NCBI RefSeq assembly: GCF_020735465.1
Contig: NZ_CP085935.1
Coordinates: forward strand, 434,001-498,000
Length of the DNA: 64,000 nucleotides
Direction of reading: 5' to 3'
Source: Collinsella stercoris DSM 13279
Lineage (GTDB): Bacteria > Actinomycetota > Coriobacteriia > Coriobacteriales > Coriobacteriaceae
Part shown: piece after piece, positions 28,194 through 37,015 of the stretch
How positions within the stretch are numbered: the stretch's first letter is position 1
Layout: each line of letters starts with the position of its first letter
Program-made: the position numbers and the translations under genes
Notes under the pieces: model-generated
Told to the model about the DNA's origin: nothing
Databases searched by the model: none
Seen by the model: the letters and a program-made list of their open reading frames with translations, nothing else

Positions 28194-28359
28194 TGGAAGA
28201 GCGGAGGGCATTCTCAGGTGAACGGTAGGATTTGGTCCGCGGGCGGCCCGGGAAGATGTTCTGAACGAAGCGGCATATACCTTGTGTTGGGGCGTTCCGT
28301 GCGGTGCGCCGTGTGATACCCTAAATTAATGCGAATTCTTATCTCTATATCCTGTGGAG

Positions 28360-28470
28360 GTATATATGGCAGTCTGGACTAGCGCGATGCAGTAGCGCGC
28401 CTTCGACGCGTGCGGATCCGCTCAACCTGTGTTTGCCGTTGCCCGGGCGCCTCGAGTGTCCGGGCTTTTC
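28360..28470 (+). ncRNA. Candidate short transcript with 9-codon ORF and terminator
   Basis: GGAGG at 28356-28360 lies 5 nt before an ATG at 28366 opening a 9-residue frame (MAVWTSAMQ, stop 28393-28395). A strong hairpin follows: GCCCGGGCGC (28441-28450) pairs with GTGTCCGGGC (28456-28465), then TTTT. A ribosome site, mini-ORF and terminator within 110 bp look like a leader peptide or small dual-function RNA. No downstream gene on this strand explains it as an attenuator. The rest of 28194-28535 shows nothing else I can support. Confidence 0.45.
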
Positions 28471-28535
28471 CATGGCGAGCGGGGGTTTGCCTCCCTGCCT
28501 GCTATTTAACTTCACTAGATGTTAGGGGTTGCATC

Positions 28536-29018
28536 CTAGGAATTTATGACTGATTCGCGAAGCGTAGTAATTGCCTCCCTGTCCTCCGACGCGATAATCT
28601 CAAGATACGTTTCGCAGGTAATCGAGCGCACCGTGGAATGATTGAACGCTTTGACGTCCCTCGTGAGAATGAAATCGACGTCGTTCAATTCCGCTGCGGC
28701 GCGAATCATGCCGTCCTCAAAATCCGGTTCATTGGAATCTGCAGATATGATGCACTCTTCAGGGCCGAAGGGGAGAACAACGAGAAGGTCGAGCAGCAAC
28801 TTGATTGCCTTTCGCGCCCAAGGTTCCCCATATTGTTTTCGTAGCACGTAGTAGGCGTCGTTGAGAGACGAGGGCGAAACGATGCCCATATCTCCGCCAC
28901 CATTGCAGTATTCGAGCGCCCGACATGCGGCTTCCGAGTGCGCGCGGGTGGAATCCACGGCGTCAATGAGGGTGTTCGTATCGAAAAGGACACGGTGTCC
29001 CATACCTCTCATGCTCAT
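28536..29018 (-). CDS. PIN-domain toxin (VapC-like ribonuclease)
   Basis: A 160-residue PIN-domain protein. The first acidic residue is in VLFDTNTLIDA (D13), others in EPDFEDGMIRAAAE and DFILTRDVKAF, giving the acidic cluster that binds Mg2+ for RNA cleavage. Its start overlaps the stop of the antitoxin gene as TGATG, a standard arrangement ensuring antitoxin is made first. Cytoplasmic toxin; target RNA unknown. Confidence 0.88.
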   Translation of the reverse strand: MSMRGMGHRVLFDTNTLIDAVDSTRAHSEAACRALEYCNGGGDMGIVSPSSLNDAYYVLRKQYGEPWARKAIKLLLDLLVVLPFGPEECIISADSNEPDFEDGMIRAAAELNDVDFILTRDVKAFNHSTVRSITCETYLEIIASEDREAITTLRESVINS

Positions 29019-29329
29019 CACAGCGCCTCATAGTCTTTCATTCGCTCAGAAGCGAGATAATCCTTAAGCTCATCGCTGCTCATCTCGGGAATCCCCGTCA
29101 CTCCACTGATGGCCACGAGTTCATTACGCAGCTGCAAAAAGCGTTCAAATGCAGGTGGTTGCTCTGTTTGCGCCTTTTCAAGGAACCCTGTTGCATCTCC
29201 CGTGGCGGCAATGTACTCCCACAGCCTGTTGATGACGTCCCCGACGGTGAGGCCCGCTGCGTGGATGTAGGCGCCGGCGCGCTCCTTCACCGCCTCATCG
29301 ACGCGACCCGAAACGATTGCGGTTGCCAT
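29018..29329 (-). CDS. RelB/DinJ-like antitoxin
   Basis: A 103-residue antitoxin. The N-terminal half (TAIVSGRVDEAVKERAGAYI, then GLTVGDVINRLWEYIA) is a ribbon-helix-helix of the RelB/DinJ type that binds DNA; the C-terminal part should wrap the toxin. GGAG lies 6 nt before ATG 29329. RelB antitoxins usually pair with RelE-fold toxins; pairing with a PIN toxin is known but less common. GTATAC repeats immediately upstream are the probable autoregulatory operator. Confidence 0.86.
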   Translation of the reverse strand: MATAIVSGRVDEAVKERAGAYIHAAGLTVGDVINRLWEYIAATGDATGFLEKAQTEQPPAFERFLQLRNELVAISGVTGIPEMSSDELKDYLASERMKDYEAL

Positions 29330-29359
29330 GATGTACTCCAATCGCTACACTGTAAACGC

Positions 29360-29376
29360 GTATACAAATAGTATAC
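29360..29376. promoter_or_regulatory. Operator candidate of the toxin-antitoxin pair
   Basis: Two GTATAC hexamers (29360-29365 and 29371-29376) separated by 5 bp, 31 bp before the antitoxin start. Paired short palindromes spaced by half a helical turn fit ribbon-helix-helix dimers binding side by side. Confidence 0.55.
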
Positions 29377-29501
29377 CACTGATTCTTAGGAGGTGGTAGG
29401 GGTGCGCCAACACGGTCGAATCCGCAGGCCGCGCTGTGCTATCCTTTTGAACCAAGTATGACGAGATACCTTCGCATCGCTCGAACGAGGAAGGAACGCC
29501 C

Positions 29502-32216
29502 ATGGCAGAAGAGATGTCCAAGAACTACGATCCGGCGGTCAACGAGCCGGCCATCCTGCAAAAGTGGCTCGACGGCGATTACTACAAGCGCCGCGAGGGC
29601 GTAGGCGACTGCACGGTCACCATTCCGCCGCCCAACGTCACGGGCATTCTTCACATGGGCCACGCCACCGACGACTCCATCCAGGACGCCATCGTGCGCA
29701 TGGCGCGCATGCGCGGCCGTTCGACCCGTTGGATTCTGGGTACGGACCATGCGGGCATCGCCACGCAGACCAAGGTCGATAAGAAGCTGAAGAGCGAGGG
29801 CATTTCCCGCTTGGAGATCGGCCGCGACAAGTTCATCGATGCGTGCTGGGACTGGACGCACGAGTACGGTGGCACCATCGTCGAGCAGATCAAGCGCATG
29901 GGCTGCTCGGTCGACTTCGAGGGCGAGCGCTTCACCATGGACCCCGAGTACGCCGAGGCGGTCCGCAAGGTGTTCTGCGACTGGTACCATGATGGTCTCA
30001 TCTATCGCGGCAAGCGCATCGTCAACTGGTGTCCCAGCTGCACCACCGCCATCTCCGACGACGAGGCGGAGTACAAGGAGGAGAAGGGTCATCTTTGGCA
30101 CCTGCGCTACCCGCTCACCGAGCCGGTGAACGGTCAGGAGTACATCGTGGTGGCCACCACGCGCCCCGAGACCATGCTCGGCGACACCGGCGTCGCCGTG
30201 AGCTCCAAGGACCCCGAGAAGGCGGCCTTCGTGGGCAAGACGGTCAAGCTCCCCATCGTGGACCGCGAGATCCCGATCTTCGACGACTGGCACGTCGATC
30301 CCAACTTCGGCTCCGGCTTCGTCAAGGTCACCCCGGCCCACGACCCCAACGACTACGCGATGGGCGAGGCCCACGGCCTTGAGAAGATCAACATCTTCGA
30401 CGAGCACGCCGTCGTGGTCGAGGGCTACGGCGAGTTCACCGGCATGACGCGCGACGAGTGCCGCGAGGCCGTGGTGGCGTGGTTCGAGGAGCACGGCCTG
30501 CTCGACCACATCGACGAGCACGAGCACTCCGTCATGCACTGCTACCGCTGCGACAACACGCTTGAGCCCTGGCTTTCCGAGCAGTGGTTCGTTGCCGTCG
30601 ACAAGCTCAAGCAGCCCGCGCTCGACGCGGTCAAGGACGGCCGCGTGACCTTCCACCCGGCGCGCTGGACCGACACCTACACCACGTGGATGGAGAACCT
30701 CAAGGACTGGTGCATCTCCCGCCAGCTGTGGTGGGGCCACCGCATCCCGGTCTTCTACTGCGAGGATTGCGGCTGGGAGGATGCCTGCATGGACGACGTG
30801 CACGTGTGCCCCACGTGCGGCGGCACCCATGTGCACCAGGACGAGAACGTGCTCGACACCTGGTTCTCCTCGCAGCTGTGGACCTTCGCCACGCAGGGTT
30901 GGCCGCAAAAGCCCGAGATGCTCGAGGGCCATCATCCCACCACCGCGCTCGTCACCGCGCGCGACATCATCGCGCTGTGGGTTGCCCGCATGGTCATGAG
31001 CTCGCTGTACTTCCTGGACGAGGTTCCGTTCAAGGACGTGGTGATCTACCCCACGATCCTTGCCAAGGACGGCAGCCGCATGTCCAAGTCCAAGGGCAAC
31101 GGCGTCGACCCCATGGATCTCATCGACATGTACGGCGCGGATGCCATGCGCTTCAACCTGCTCACGCTGTGCACCAACAACCAGGACGTCAAGTTCGACG
31201 CCGACATCGACAAGAAGACCAAGAAGCTCAAGGGCAGCCCGCGCACCGAGCAGGCCCGCGCGTTTGTCACCAAGATCTGGAACGCGAGCCGCTTCCTGCT
31301 CATGAACATGGACGGCTACACCCCGGGCGAGCCGGTGGCCAAGACCGCCGCGGACGCATGGATGTTCAGCCGTCTGGCAAAGGCCGTCAAGTTGGTGACC
31401 GAGGGCATTGAGCACTACACCTTTGGCGAGATGGCCCGCGGCGTGCAGAACTTCTTCTGGAACGAGGTCTGCGACTGGTACGTCGAGGTCACCAAGACCC
31501 GCCTTAAGGACGATGAGGACCGTCTGCAAGCGCAGCGCAACCTGATCTTCGTGCTCGATACGTCCCTGCGCATCATGCACCCGCTCATGCCGTTCGTGAC
31601 CGAGGCCATTTGGGACACCATGCCCGCGAGCTGGCTCGACATGAAGGCCGACGGTACGTGCGAGCGCGCCGAGGCCCTTATGGTCGCCGCATGGCCCGAG
31701 CCCGCGGACTTCGAGCGCTTCATCGACGAGCCCGCCGAGCGTTCCTTCGAGCTCGCGCGCGCCGTGGTGTCCGATGCTCGCTCCACGCGCGCCCGCTACC
31801 GCATCTCGCCCAAGCAGGCGCTGCCGGTGGTTGTGGCCGCTCACTCCGCCGAGGCCGCCGAGGCTCTCGAGGGCATGTCGTCGTTCATCTGCGGTTTGGC
31901 CAACATCCCCGAGATGACGGTCGCCATCGATGCCGGGTTTGCCGGTAAGCCCGAGGCGTCCATCGCGCTGGCCGGTCCGGACTTCGATGCCTACGTGGTC
32001 GTGGGCGACCTGGTGGACTTCGCCGCCGAGAAGGCCCGTCTGGAGAAGGAGCTCGCAGCCTCTGAGAAGGAGCTCGCAGCCGCCGAGCGCACGCTCTCCA
32101 ACGAGGGTTTTGTGGCCAAGGCGGCCCCCGAGGTGGTTGCCAAGAAGCGCGAGCGCGCCGCCGAGCTCACCGACACCATTGCCGCGATCAAGGCCCAACT
32201 GGTCGATTTCGCGTAA
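29502..32216 (+). CDS. valS: Valyl-tRNA synthetase
   Basis: A 904-residue class I synthetase charging tRNA-Val. The HIGH-type motif is PPPNVTGILHMGHA (about 46-59) and the KMSKS loop is DGSRMSKSKGNG (about 525). An editing domain lies between them, and the C-terminal coiled coil (ARLEKELAASEKELAAAER) contacts tRNA. Start ATG 29502 follows GAGGAAGGAA. No T-box leader was seen upstream. Confidence 0.96.
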   Translation: MAEEMSKNYDPAVNEPAILQKWLDGDYYKRREGVGDCTVTIPPPNVTGILHMGHATDDSIQDAIVRMARMRGRSTRWILGTDHAGIATQTKVDKKLKSEGISRLEIGRDKFIDACWDWTHEYGGTIVEQIKRMGCSVDFEGERFTMDPEYAEAVRKVFCDWYHDGLIYRGKRIVNWCPSCTTAISDDEAEYKEEKGHLWHLRYPLTEPVNGQEYIVVATTRPETMLGDTGVAVSSKDPEKAAFVGKTVKLPIVDREIPIFDDWHVDPNFGSGFVKVTPAHDPNDYAMGEAHGLEKINIFDEHAVVVEGYGEFTGMTRDECREAVVAWFEEHGLLDHIDEHEHSVMHCYRCDNTLEPWLSEQWFVAVDKLKQPALDAVKDGRVTFHPARWTDTYTTWMENLKDWCISRQLWWGHRIPVFYCEDCGWEDACMDDVHVCPTCGGTHVHQDENVLDTWFSSQLWTFATQGWPQKPEMLEGHHPTTALVTARDIIALWVARMVMSSLYFLDEVPFKDVVIYPTILAKDGSRMSKSKGNGVDPMDLIDMYGADAMRFNLLTLCTNNQDVKFDADIDKKTKKLKGSPRTEQARAFVTKIWNASRFLLMNMDGYTPGEPVAKTAADAWMFSRLAKAVKLVTEGIEHYTFGEMARGVQNFFWNEVCDWYVEVTKTRLKDDEDRLQAQRNLIFVLDTSLRIMHPLMPFVTEAIWDTMPASWLDMKADGTCERAEALMVAAWPEPADFERFIDEPAERSFELARAVVSDARSTRARYRISPKQALPVVVAAHSAEAAEALEGMSSFICGLANIPEMTVAIDAGFAGKPEASIALAGPDFDAYVVVGDLVDFAAEKARLEKELAASEKELAAAERTLSNEGFVAKAAPEVVAKKRERAAELTDTIAAIKAQLVDFA

Positions 32217-32232
32217 ACGGTCGAACGAAACA

Positions 32233-32267
32233 ACGAGCCCCGCTGCAGTACTTGCGGCGGGGTTCGT
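32233..32267. terminator. Hairpin after valS
   Basis: A 14-bp stem (ACGAGCCCCGCTGC at 32233-32246 with GCGGCGGGGTTCGT at 32254-32267, G-T pairs allowed) and 7-nt loop, without a T tract. It may be a partial terminator between valS and the transporter gene. Confidence 0.55.
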
Positions 32268-32297
32268 GCTGAAGGTTGCATGGGAGAAGGGATGGAC

Positions 32298-33107
32298 ATG
32301 GCAGAGAACGAGTCGGGCACGGTGATGTTGCCACCGGCAAAGACGCAAGAGGCGTTCGTGCATATTGGATTCGCGAAGGCCCGCCTGACGCGCGGCCGTG
32401 CGTTCGTGCTGGCGATTCTCGCCGGCGCGTTCGTGGCCCTCGGCGCTTCGTTCATGCTCATGGTCCGCTCCGACGCCTCGCTGGCGCCTTCGATCTCGCT
32501 CATTCTGGGTGGACTGGCATTTTGTCTGGGACTGTTTCTCGTGCTCGTGGCCGGCGCCGAGCTGTTCACGGGCAACTGCCTCATGGTCATCGGCGCGCTC
32601 GATGGCCGATATCCGCTTGTGCGTATGCTGCGTAAATGGGCGGTCGTGTATGCGGGCAATGCCGTGGGCGCGTTGCTGGTGGTGGCGCTTTTACTCATCG
32701 CTGGTTTTCCGCAGATGCAGGGCGGTTCGGTCGGCGAGCTTGCCTGCTCGGTCGCTGCTTCCAAGGCGGCGTTGAGCCCCATGGTCGCGTTTGCGCGCGG
32801 CATCCTGTGCAACGTGCTCGTTTGCCTGGCTGTGTGGATGGGAAGCGCAGGCAAGACGGTGTGCGACAAGCTTGCCGCTGCCATTCTGCCCGTGGTTGCA
32901 TTCGTGGTGCTTGGTTTTGAGCACTCGGTCGCGAACATGTTCTTCTTGCCGCTTGGTCTTGCCATTGAGGCTGTTTTTGGCGGGGCGACCGTCGCTCTTG
33001 TTGGCGTTGCGTCCAACCTCGTGTTCGTGACGCTTGGCAACATCGTGGGCGGTGTGGCTGTTGCGGCGGCGTATTGGTTTGTCTATGGCCGCGAGGACCG
33101 CAACTAG
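32298..33107 (+). CDS. Formate/nitrite transporter family channel
   Basis: A 269-residue FNT-family membrane protein with six hydrophobic helices. Family marks include LVLVAGAELFTGNCLMV in helix 2-3 and the GILCNVLVCLAVWMG and FEHSVANMFFLPLG stretches, which form the two half-helices and the central histidine region. FNT channels move formate, nitrite or hydrosulfide; which one is not decidable here. ATG 32298 is preferred because AAGGG lies 6 nt upstream. Confidence 0.88.
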   Translation: MAENESGTVMLPPAKTQEAFVHIGFAKARLTRGRAFVLAILAGAFVALGASFMLMVRSDASLAPSISLILGGLAFCLGLFLVLVAGAELFTGNCLMVIGALDGRYPLVRMLRKWAVVYAGNAVGALLVVALLLIAGFPQMQGGSVGELACSVAASKAALSPMVAFARGILCNVLVCLAVWMGSAGKTVCDKLAAAILPVVAFVVLGFEHSVANMFFLPLGLAIEAVFGGATVALVGVASNLVFVTLGNIVGGVAVAAAYWFVYGREDRN

Positions 33108-33116
33108 GAGGCGCGC

Positions 33117-34487
33117 ATGAAGCGTGAGGGACTGTACCGCGTTCCGTTCGAGGTCGTTGAGCTGCCATACGAAGACGCGGTCATCATCGCTGCGGACACG
33201 GGCAAGATCTCCGGGGACGCCGGTCCGCTGCTCGAGACCGTGGTGGACATGCTTGACGAGCTCGAGCGCCCGGACGAGCACTTTGATTGCATTCAGGTCG
33301 CAGGTACGAACGGCAAGACGTCCACGACCCGTTTTACCGCTGCGATCCTGCGCGGCGAGGGGCTGCACACGGCGCTCTACACATCTCCGCAGCTGGTTCG
33401 CTATGAGGAGCGTATGGAGGTCGACGGCAAGGTCGTAAGCCCCGAGCAGTTCGCGCACGGCGTTTCAGCTGCGGCGGAGGCGGGGCGTCGCGTCAATGCG
33501 CGTCGTGCCGCCATGGGGGAGCCCTCCTACACCATCACGCCCTTCGACTTGCTGACGGTTGCCGCCATGGTCGTCTTCGCAGAGGCTCGCATCGACGTGG
33601 CGGTCCTCGAGGTCGGTTTGGGCGGTCGCTGGGATGCAACGAGTGCCACCGATCCGGTGGCGGTTGCCATTACCGGCATCGGCCTCGACCACACGCGCAT
33701 CCTCGGCGATACGCTTGCTCAAATCGCCGGTGAAAAGGCCGCCGTCATCAAGCCGGGCCGATTTGTGGTGCTCGGAGAGGGCACGCACGAGCCCTCTGTC
33801 CAGCGCGTCATTGAAGATCGTTGCGCCGAATGCGGCGTTTCGCCTTGGGTCGCCGCCCATGAGGTTCTTCGTGAACCCGATCGGATCTGCGGCGCCGTGT
33901 CCTTTTGCACGACGACTGCACGAGCGGAATATCGTGTAGAGTTGCACAAGCCTGCGTATCAGCCGCAAAACGCCGCGTGCGCCATCGCGCTCGCCGAGGG
34001 TTACGTGGGCCGTGCGCTCGACGCCGCGGTTTTAGAGCAGAGCTTGGATGCTTGCCCCATACCCGGACGTTTTGATGTGGTGCGTGCCGATCCGCTCGTG
34101 CTCGTTGACGCGTGCCATAACCCGCAGAGCTGCGAGAACTTCGTTGCCGCGCTGGATGATGCCGAGCCAGATGTTTGCCGCCGCCCTGCACTTCTTATCG
34201 CTGCGCTCTCGGATAAAGATGTTTCGGGCATCGTTGACGTGCTGGTCCCCGCGTTTCCGCGCGTTATGGTGACCGCGACGCAGAGCGACCGCGCGTTGCC
34301 TGTGCTCGAACTTGCCAAATTGGTTCGCGAGAAGCTGCGGCTCCTGGGCCGTGATGAGGAAGACGCTCTCGAGGTGTTCGACAGCGTTTCCGATGCGCTC
34401 GATTGGTGCACCGCGAACGATGCTCCCGTCATCGCCGCGGGCACGATCACCTTGGCGGGAGAGGTCGCCGGTTTGTTGCGCGGATAG
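33117..34487 (+). CDS. folC: Folylpolyglutamate / dihydrofolate synthase
   Basis: A 456-residue Mur-ligase-like enzyme. The ATP P-loop is QVAGTNGKTSTTRF, the mobile loop LYTSPQLVRYEERM and the late DACHNPQS motif are typical of FolC. It attaches glutamate to dihydropteroate and lengthens folate tails in the cytoplasm. AGGAGG is 3-5 nt upstream and the transporter stop is only 9 bp away, so the genes share a transcript. Confidence 0.92.
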   Translation: MKREGLYRVPFEVVELPYEDAVIIAADTGKISGDAGPLLETVVDMLDELERPDEHFDCIQVAGTNGKTSTTRFTAAILRGEGLHTALYTSPQLVRYEERMEVDGKVVSPEQFAHGVSAAAEAGRRVNARRAAMGEPSYTITPFDLLTVAAMVVFAEARIDVAVLEVGLGGRWDATSATDPVAVAITGIGLDHTRILGDTLAQIAGEKAAVIKPGRFVVLGEGTHEPSVQRVIEDRCAECGVSPWVAAHEVLREPDRICGAVSFCTTTARAEYRVELHKPAYQPQNAACAIALAEGYVGRALDAAVLEQSLDACPIPGRFDVVRADPLVLVDACHNPQSCENFVAALDDAEPDVCRRPALLIAALSDKDVSGIVDVLVPAFPRVMVTATQSDRALPVLELAKLVREKLRLLGRDEEDALEVFDSVSDALDWCTANDAPVIAAGTITLAGEVAGLLRG

Positions 34488-34699
34488 GTTGCCGTAAGGG
34501 TCGCGCCGCAGTGCGATGCGCGTGCGCACGACCCTGCGGACCATTGCGCTGTCAATCGCATTGTTGTTCGGCTTGCACAATGCCTGATGAACCTTATTGT
34601 CCTGGTAAAATCGCAGGTCGGTTGCGCCCAAGCGTGGTACCATCAGTCTACTGTTCGATTTTGTGAGAAATGTTCACTTGTGCGTCTCGGAGGTACGGT

Positions 34700-35500
34700 A
34701 TGACGCTTGTATACATCGCGGTGTTCGCCGTCTGCTTTTTCTCGTCGATCATCGGCGCGGTTTGCGGCATCGGCGGCGGCGTCATCATCAAGCCTGTCCT
34801 CGACGCGCTTGGGGCGTTTCCGGTTTCGACCATCAACTTCCTTTCGGGCTGCACGGTCTTGTCCATGACGGCGTACTCCGTTTTGCGTTCGCGCATTTCC
34901 GGGGCCTCGCAGATCGATTTCAAGACGGCGACGCCGCTGGCAATCGGCGCGGCTATTGGCGGCCTGGTGGGAAAGGACCTGTTCAGCCTGGTCGAGGGCC
35001 TCTTCGACACGCCGAACACCGCCGGGGCGGTGCAGGCGGCAACGCTCATGGTCATCACCATCGGCACGCTCGTATACACCATCAATAAGGACAAGGTGGC
35101 GACCAAGCGGGTTTCGAGTGCCGTGGCTTGCGCTCTGATCGGTCTGATTCTCGGCATCATGTCGAGTTTTCTTGGTATTGGCGGCGGCCCCATCAACTTG
35201 GTGGTGCTCTATTACTTCTTTAGCATGGAGACCAAGGAGGCTGCGCAAAACTCCCTGTACATCATCCTGTTCTCGCAGGCGGCGAGCACGATCCGCAGCG
35301 TGCTGACTATGGATTTGGCCCAGGTGAGCGTGGCTCTCATCATCGGAATGGTCGTGTGCGGCATATGCGGCGGCATCGCGGGTCGCTCCATCAACAAGCA
35401 TATTGATAGCGAACGCGTCGACAAGCTGTTCATCGGTCTTATGGTGGTCATCATCTGCATCAACATCTACAACATCGCCAAGTACACGGGCCTCGTGTAG
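34700..35500 (+). CDS. TauE/SafE family anion exporter
   Basis: A 266-residue membrane protein with about eight hydrophobic helices and the two internal repeats of TauE/SafE: GAVCGIGGGVIIKPVLDALG near the start and MSSFLGIGGGPINLVVLYYFF in the second half. Members export sulfite, sulfoacetate or other organosulfur anions; the substrate is unknown here. TCGGAGG lies 5-6 nt before ATG 34700. Its closeness to sulfatase and maturase genes is suggestive for sulfur anion handling, but that link is inference. Confidence 0.88.
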   Translation: MTLVYIAVFAVCFFSSIIGAVCGIGGGVIIKPVLDALGAFPVSTINFLSGCTVLSMTAYSVLRSRISGASQIDFKTATPLAIGAAIGGLVGKDLFSLVEGLFDTPNTAGAVQAATLMVITIGTLVYTINKDKVATKRVSSAVACALIGLILGIMSSFLGIGGGPINLVVLYYFFSMETKEAAQNSLYIILFSQAASTIRSVLTMDLAQVSVALIIGMVVCGICGGIAGRSINKHIDSERVDKLFIGLMVVIICINIYNIAKYTGLV

Positions 35501-35549
35501 CCGCGTTGCAAGTAGTGCCGTGTATGTAAAAATGGACTCGCCCTCTTGA

Positions 35550-35731
35550 TGAACTGCCTCCCATTTCTTGGACTCAGAAGTAAAGTCCTTGAGATGGGAG
35601 GTTTTCCCATGACGATCTACGACGGTTCGGCGAGGGGGCTCGCCTGCGACCTCTTCGATCGCGGGCTCGGCTACAGGGTCGTGGCAGGGCGGATATCGTT
35701 GGCTGGGTGGAGATCGGTGCCTCGCTCGTGA
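35550..35731 (+). mobile_element. Truncated left end of an IS3-family element
   Basis: TGAACTGCCTCCCATTTCTT (35550-35569) resembles the left terminal repeat of the IS150 group of IS3 elements. It is followed by a 40-codon frame from ATG 35609 (MTIYDGSARGLACDLFDRGL...), which looks like the first helices of an OrfA transposase helix-turn-helix and then diverges. No orfB or right end is present; only a relic remains, between tauE and the maturase gene. The next 80 bp hold a few imperfect inverted repeats. Confidence 0.6.
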
Positions 35732-35810
35732 GAAGGCGCATCCTATTGTTGCGGGACGCGCCCTATCGTCCTGGAGAGCGCGTGTCCCGTCGTCGCAGAG
35801 AAGGATCGTC

Positions 35811-36899
35811 CTATTGCAGGGTGCGTGCGATAGCGACCATATCGGGCGCAGCGTATTCGAGGAAGTCGCGATAGCCGCAATAGTCCTCGCGATAGTAGCA
35901 CGTGTTGAGGCGCTTGCAGTTCTTGTGGCAGATGCGCTCGAAGGGGCAGGACGCGCACTGCGAGCAATCGCGCCGGGGCTCAGCCAAAAAGGCACGGAGT
36001 GCATCGCAGGTCGCCATGGACTCGAGTGAATCCTCTCGAATGTTGCCCAAACGGTAGCGGTCGAGCACGTAGAAATCGCATGGGTAGACATCGCCGTTGC
36101 CCTCGACAACAAACTGGGGCGCACACGATCCCAACATGCCGCACTGCTGCGGACGAATGCCTACGAACAGGGGGATCACGTTGTCAAAGAGGGTGATGCT
36201 CATGTGACCGCCGCGCTTGAAGTCCTCCAGCCACAGGCGGAAGAATGTCTTGTAGAAGCTTGCGAAGCTTTCTGGCTCCAGTGAGAACTCGTCGCTCGTC
36301 TTATCGAGTCCCGGAAGGCAGGGGATGAGCTGGACGAAGTCAAATTTATGCTGCCTATAGAAGCGGTAGAGCTTTTGCGGGTGATGGGCGAGCTGGTCGG
36401 TGAGGACGGTGAGGATGTTGAAATCCGCGCCCGCCCGCCGCAGCGCCGCGATGGCGTCAAGGACGCGGGCCATGGTGCCCTCGCCGCGCGCGTCCGGTCG
36501 CAGCCAGTCGTGCATCTCGGGGTAGCCGTCGATGGAGACGCCTACGAGGAAGTTGTGCTGAGCGAGAAATGCCGCCCAGGTGTCGTCGATGACGTAGCCG
36601 TTCGTTTGAATGGCGAGGTGGATCGTTTGCCTGGTGCGGTGCTCATCGACGTATGCGCAGAAAGACCGGAAGAAATCGAGTCCCGCGCACGTGGGTTCGC
36701 CGCCCTGGAACGCAAAGGTCACCTCGGTATCGTCTCCAAGCCCAAAAGCGCGGTCGACGATTGCCTGATAGGTTGCTGCATCCATGATGCCATGGTTTGG
36801 CGTCTCTCGATGCTCTGCCACGTCGGCGTAAAAGCAGTAACGGCACCGCATATTGCAGGTGGAACTGGCGGGTTTGATAAGAAACGAGATGCGCTTCAT
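35811..36899 (-). CDS. Anaerobic sulfatase-maturating enzyme (radical SAM/SPASM)
   Basis: A 362-residue radical SAM enzyme that converts the active-site Cys of sulfatases to formylglycine without oxygen. The SAM cluster motif is C15-x3-C19-x2-C22 (TCNMRCRYCFY). The C-terminal SPASM region carries the auxiliary-cluster cysteines (CGMLGSCAPQF, VYPCDFY, CSQCASCPFERICHKNCKR). The FQGGEPT and VSIDGYPEMHD stretches are typical of anSMEs. GAGG lies 5-6 nt before the start at 36899. It is divergent from the RpiR regulator and is the only maturase in the window, so it probably serves all three Cys-type sulfatases. Confidence 0.93.
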   Translation of the reverse strand: MKRISFLIKPASSTCNMRCRYCFYADVAEHRETPNHGIMDAATYQAIVDRAFGLGDDTEVTFAFQGGEPTCAGLDFFRSFCAYVDEHRTRQTIHLAIQTNGYVIDDTWAAFLAQHNFLVGVSIDGYPEMHDWLRPDARGEGTMARVLDAIAALRRAGADFNILTVLTDQLAHHPQKLYRFYRQHKFDFVQLIPCLPGLDKTSDEFSLEPESFASFYKTFFRLWLEDFKRGGHMSITLFDNVIPLFVGIRPQQCGMLGSCAPQFVVEGNGDVYPCDFYVLDRYRLGNIREDSLESMATCDALRAFLAEPRRDCSQCASCPFERICHKNCKRLNTCYYREDYCGYRDFLEYAAPDMVAIARTLQ

Positions 36900-36984
36900 G
36901 GATCCTCGCAGCCGGTCGACGTTGCTTGCGTCGAGTCTAGCATGTTGATCGTTGGTGCGATTTGGATATCGACGGAGTACACTG

Positions 36985-37002
36985 TTTGGAGAGATGTCCA
37001 AA
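36985..37002. promoter_or_regulatory. Inverted repeat between maturase and rpiR genes
   Basis: TTTGGA-GAGATG-TCCAAA lies immediately upstream of the RpiR gene ribosome site, with a TGGATATC half-site at 36963-36970. Both resemble parts of the TGGAT...ATCCA sites downstream of rpiR, suggesting autoregulation and control of the divergent maturase gene. Confidence 0.5.
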
Positions 37003-37015
37003 ATGAGGAGCGATG

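Noticed and set aside
29439..32363. Very long open frame on the minus strand opposite valS
   Set aside because: Antisense frame produced by GC-rich codon bias; composition is low-complexity Leu/Gly/His and the plus strand is clearly valyl-tRNA synthetase.
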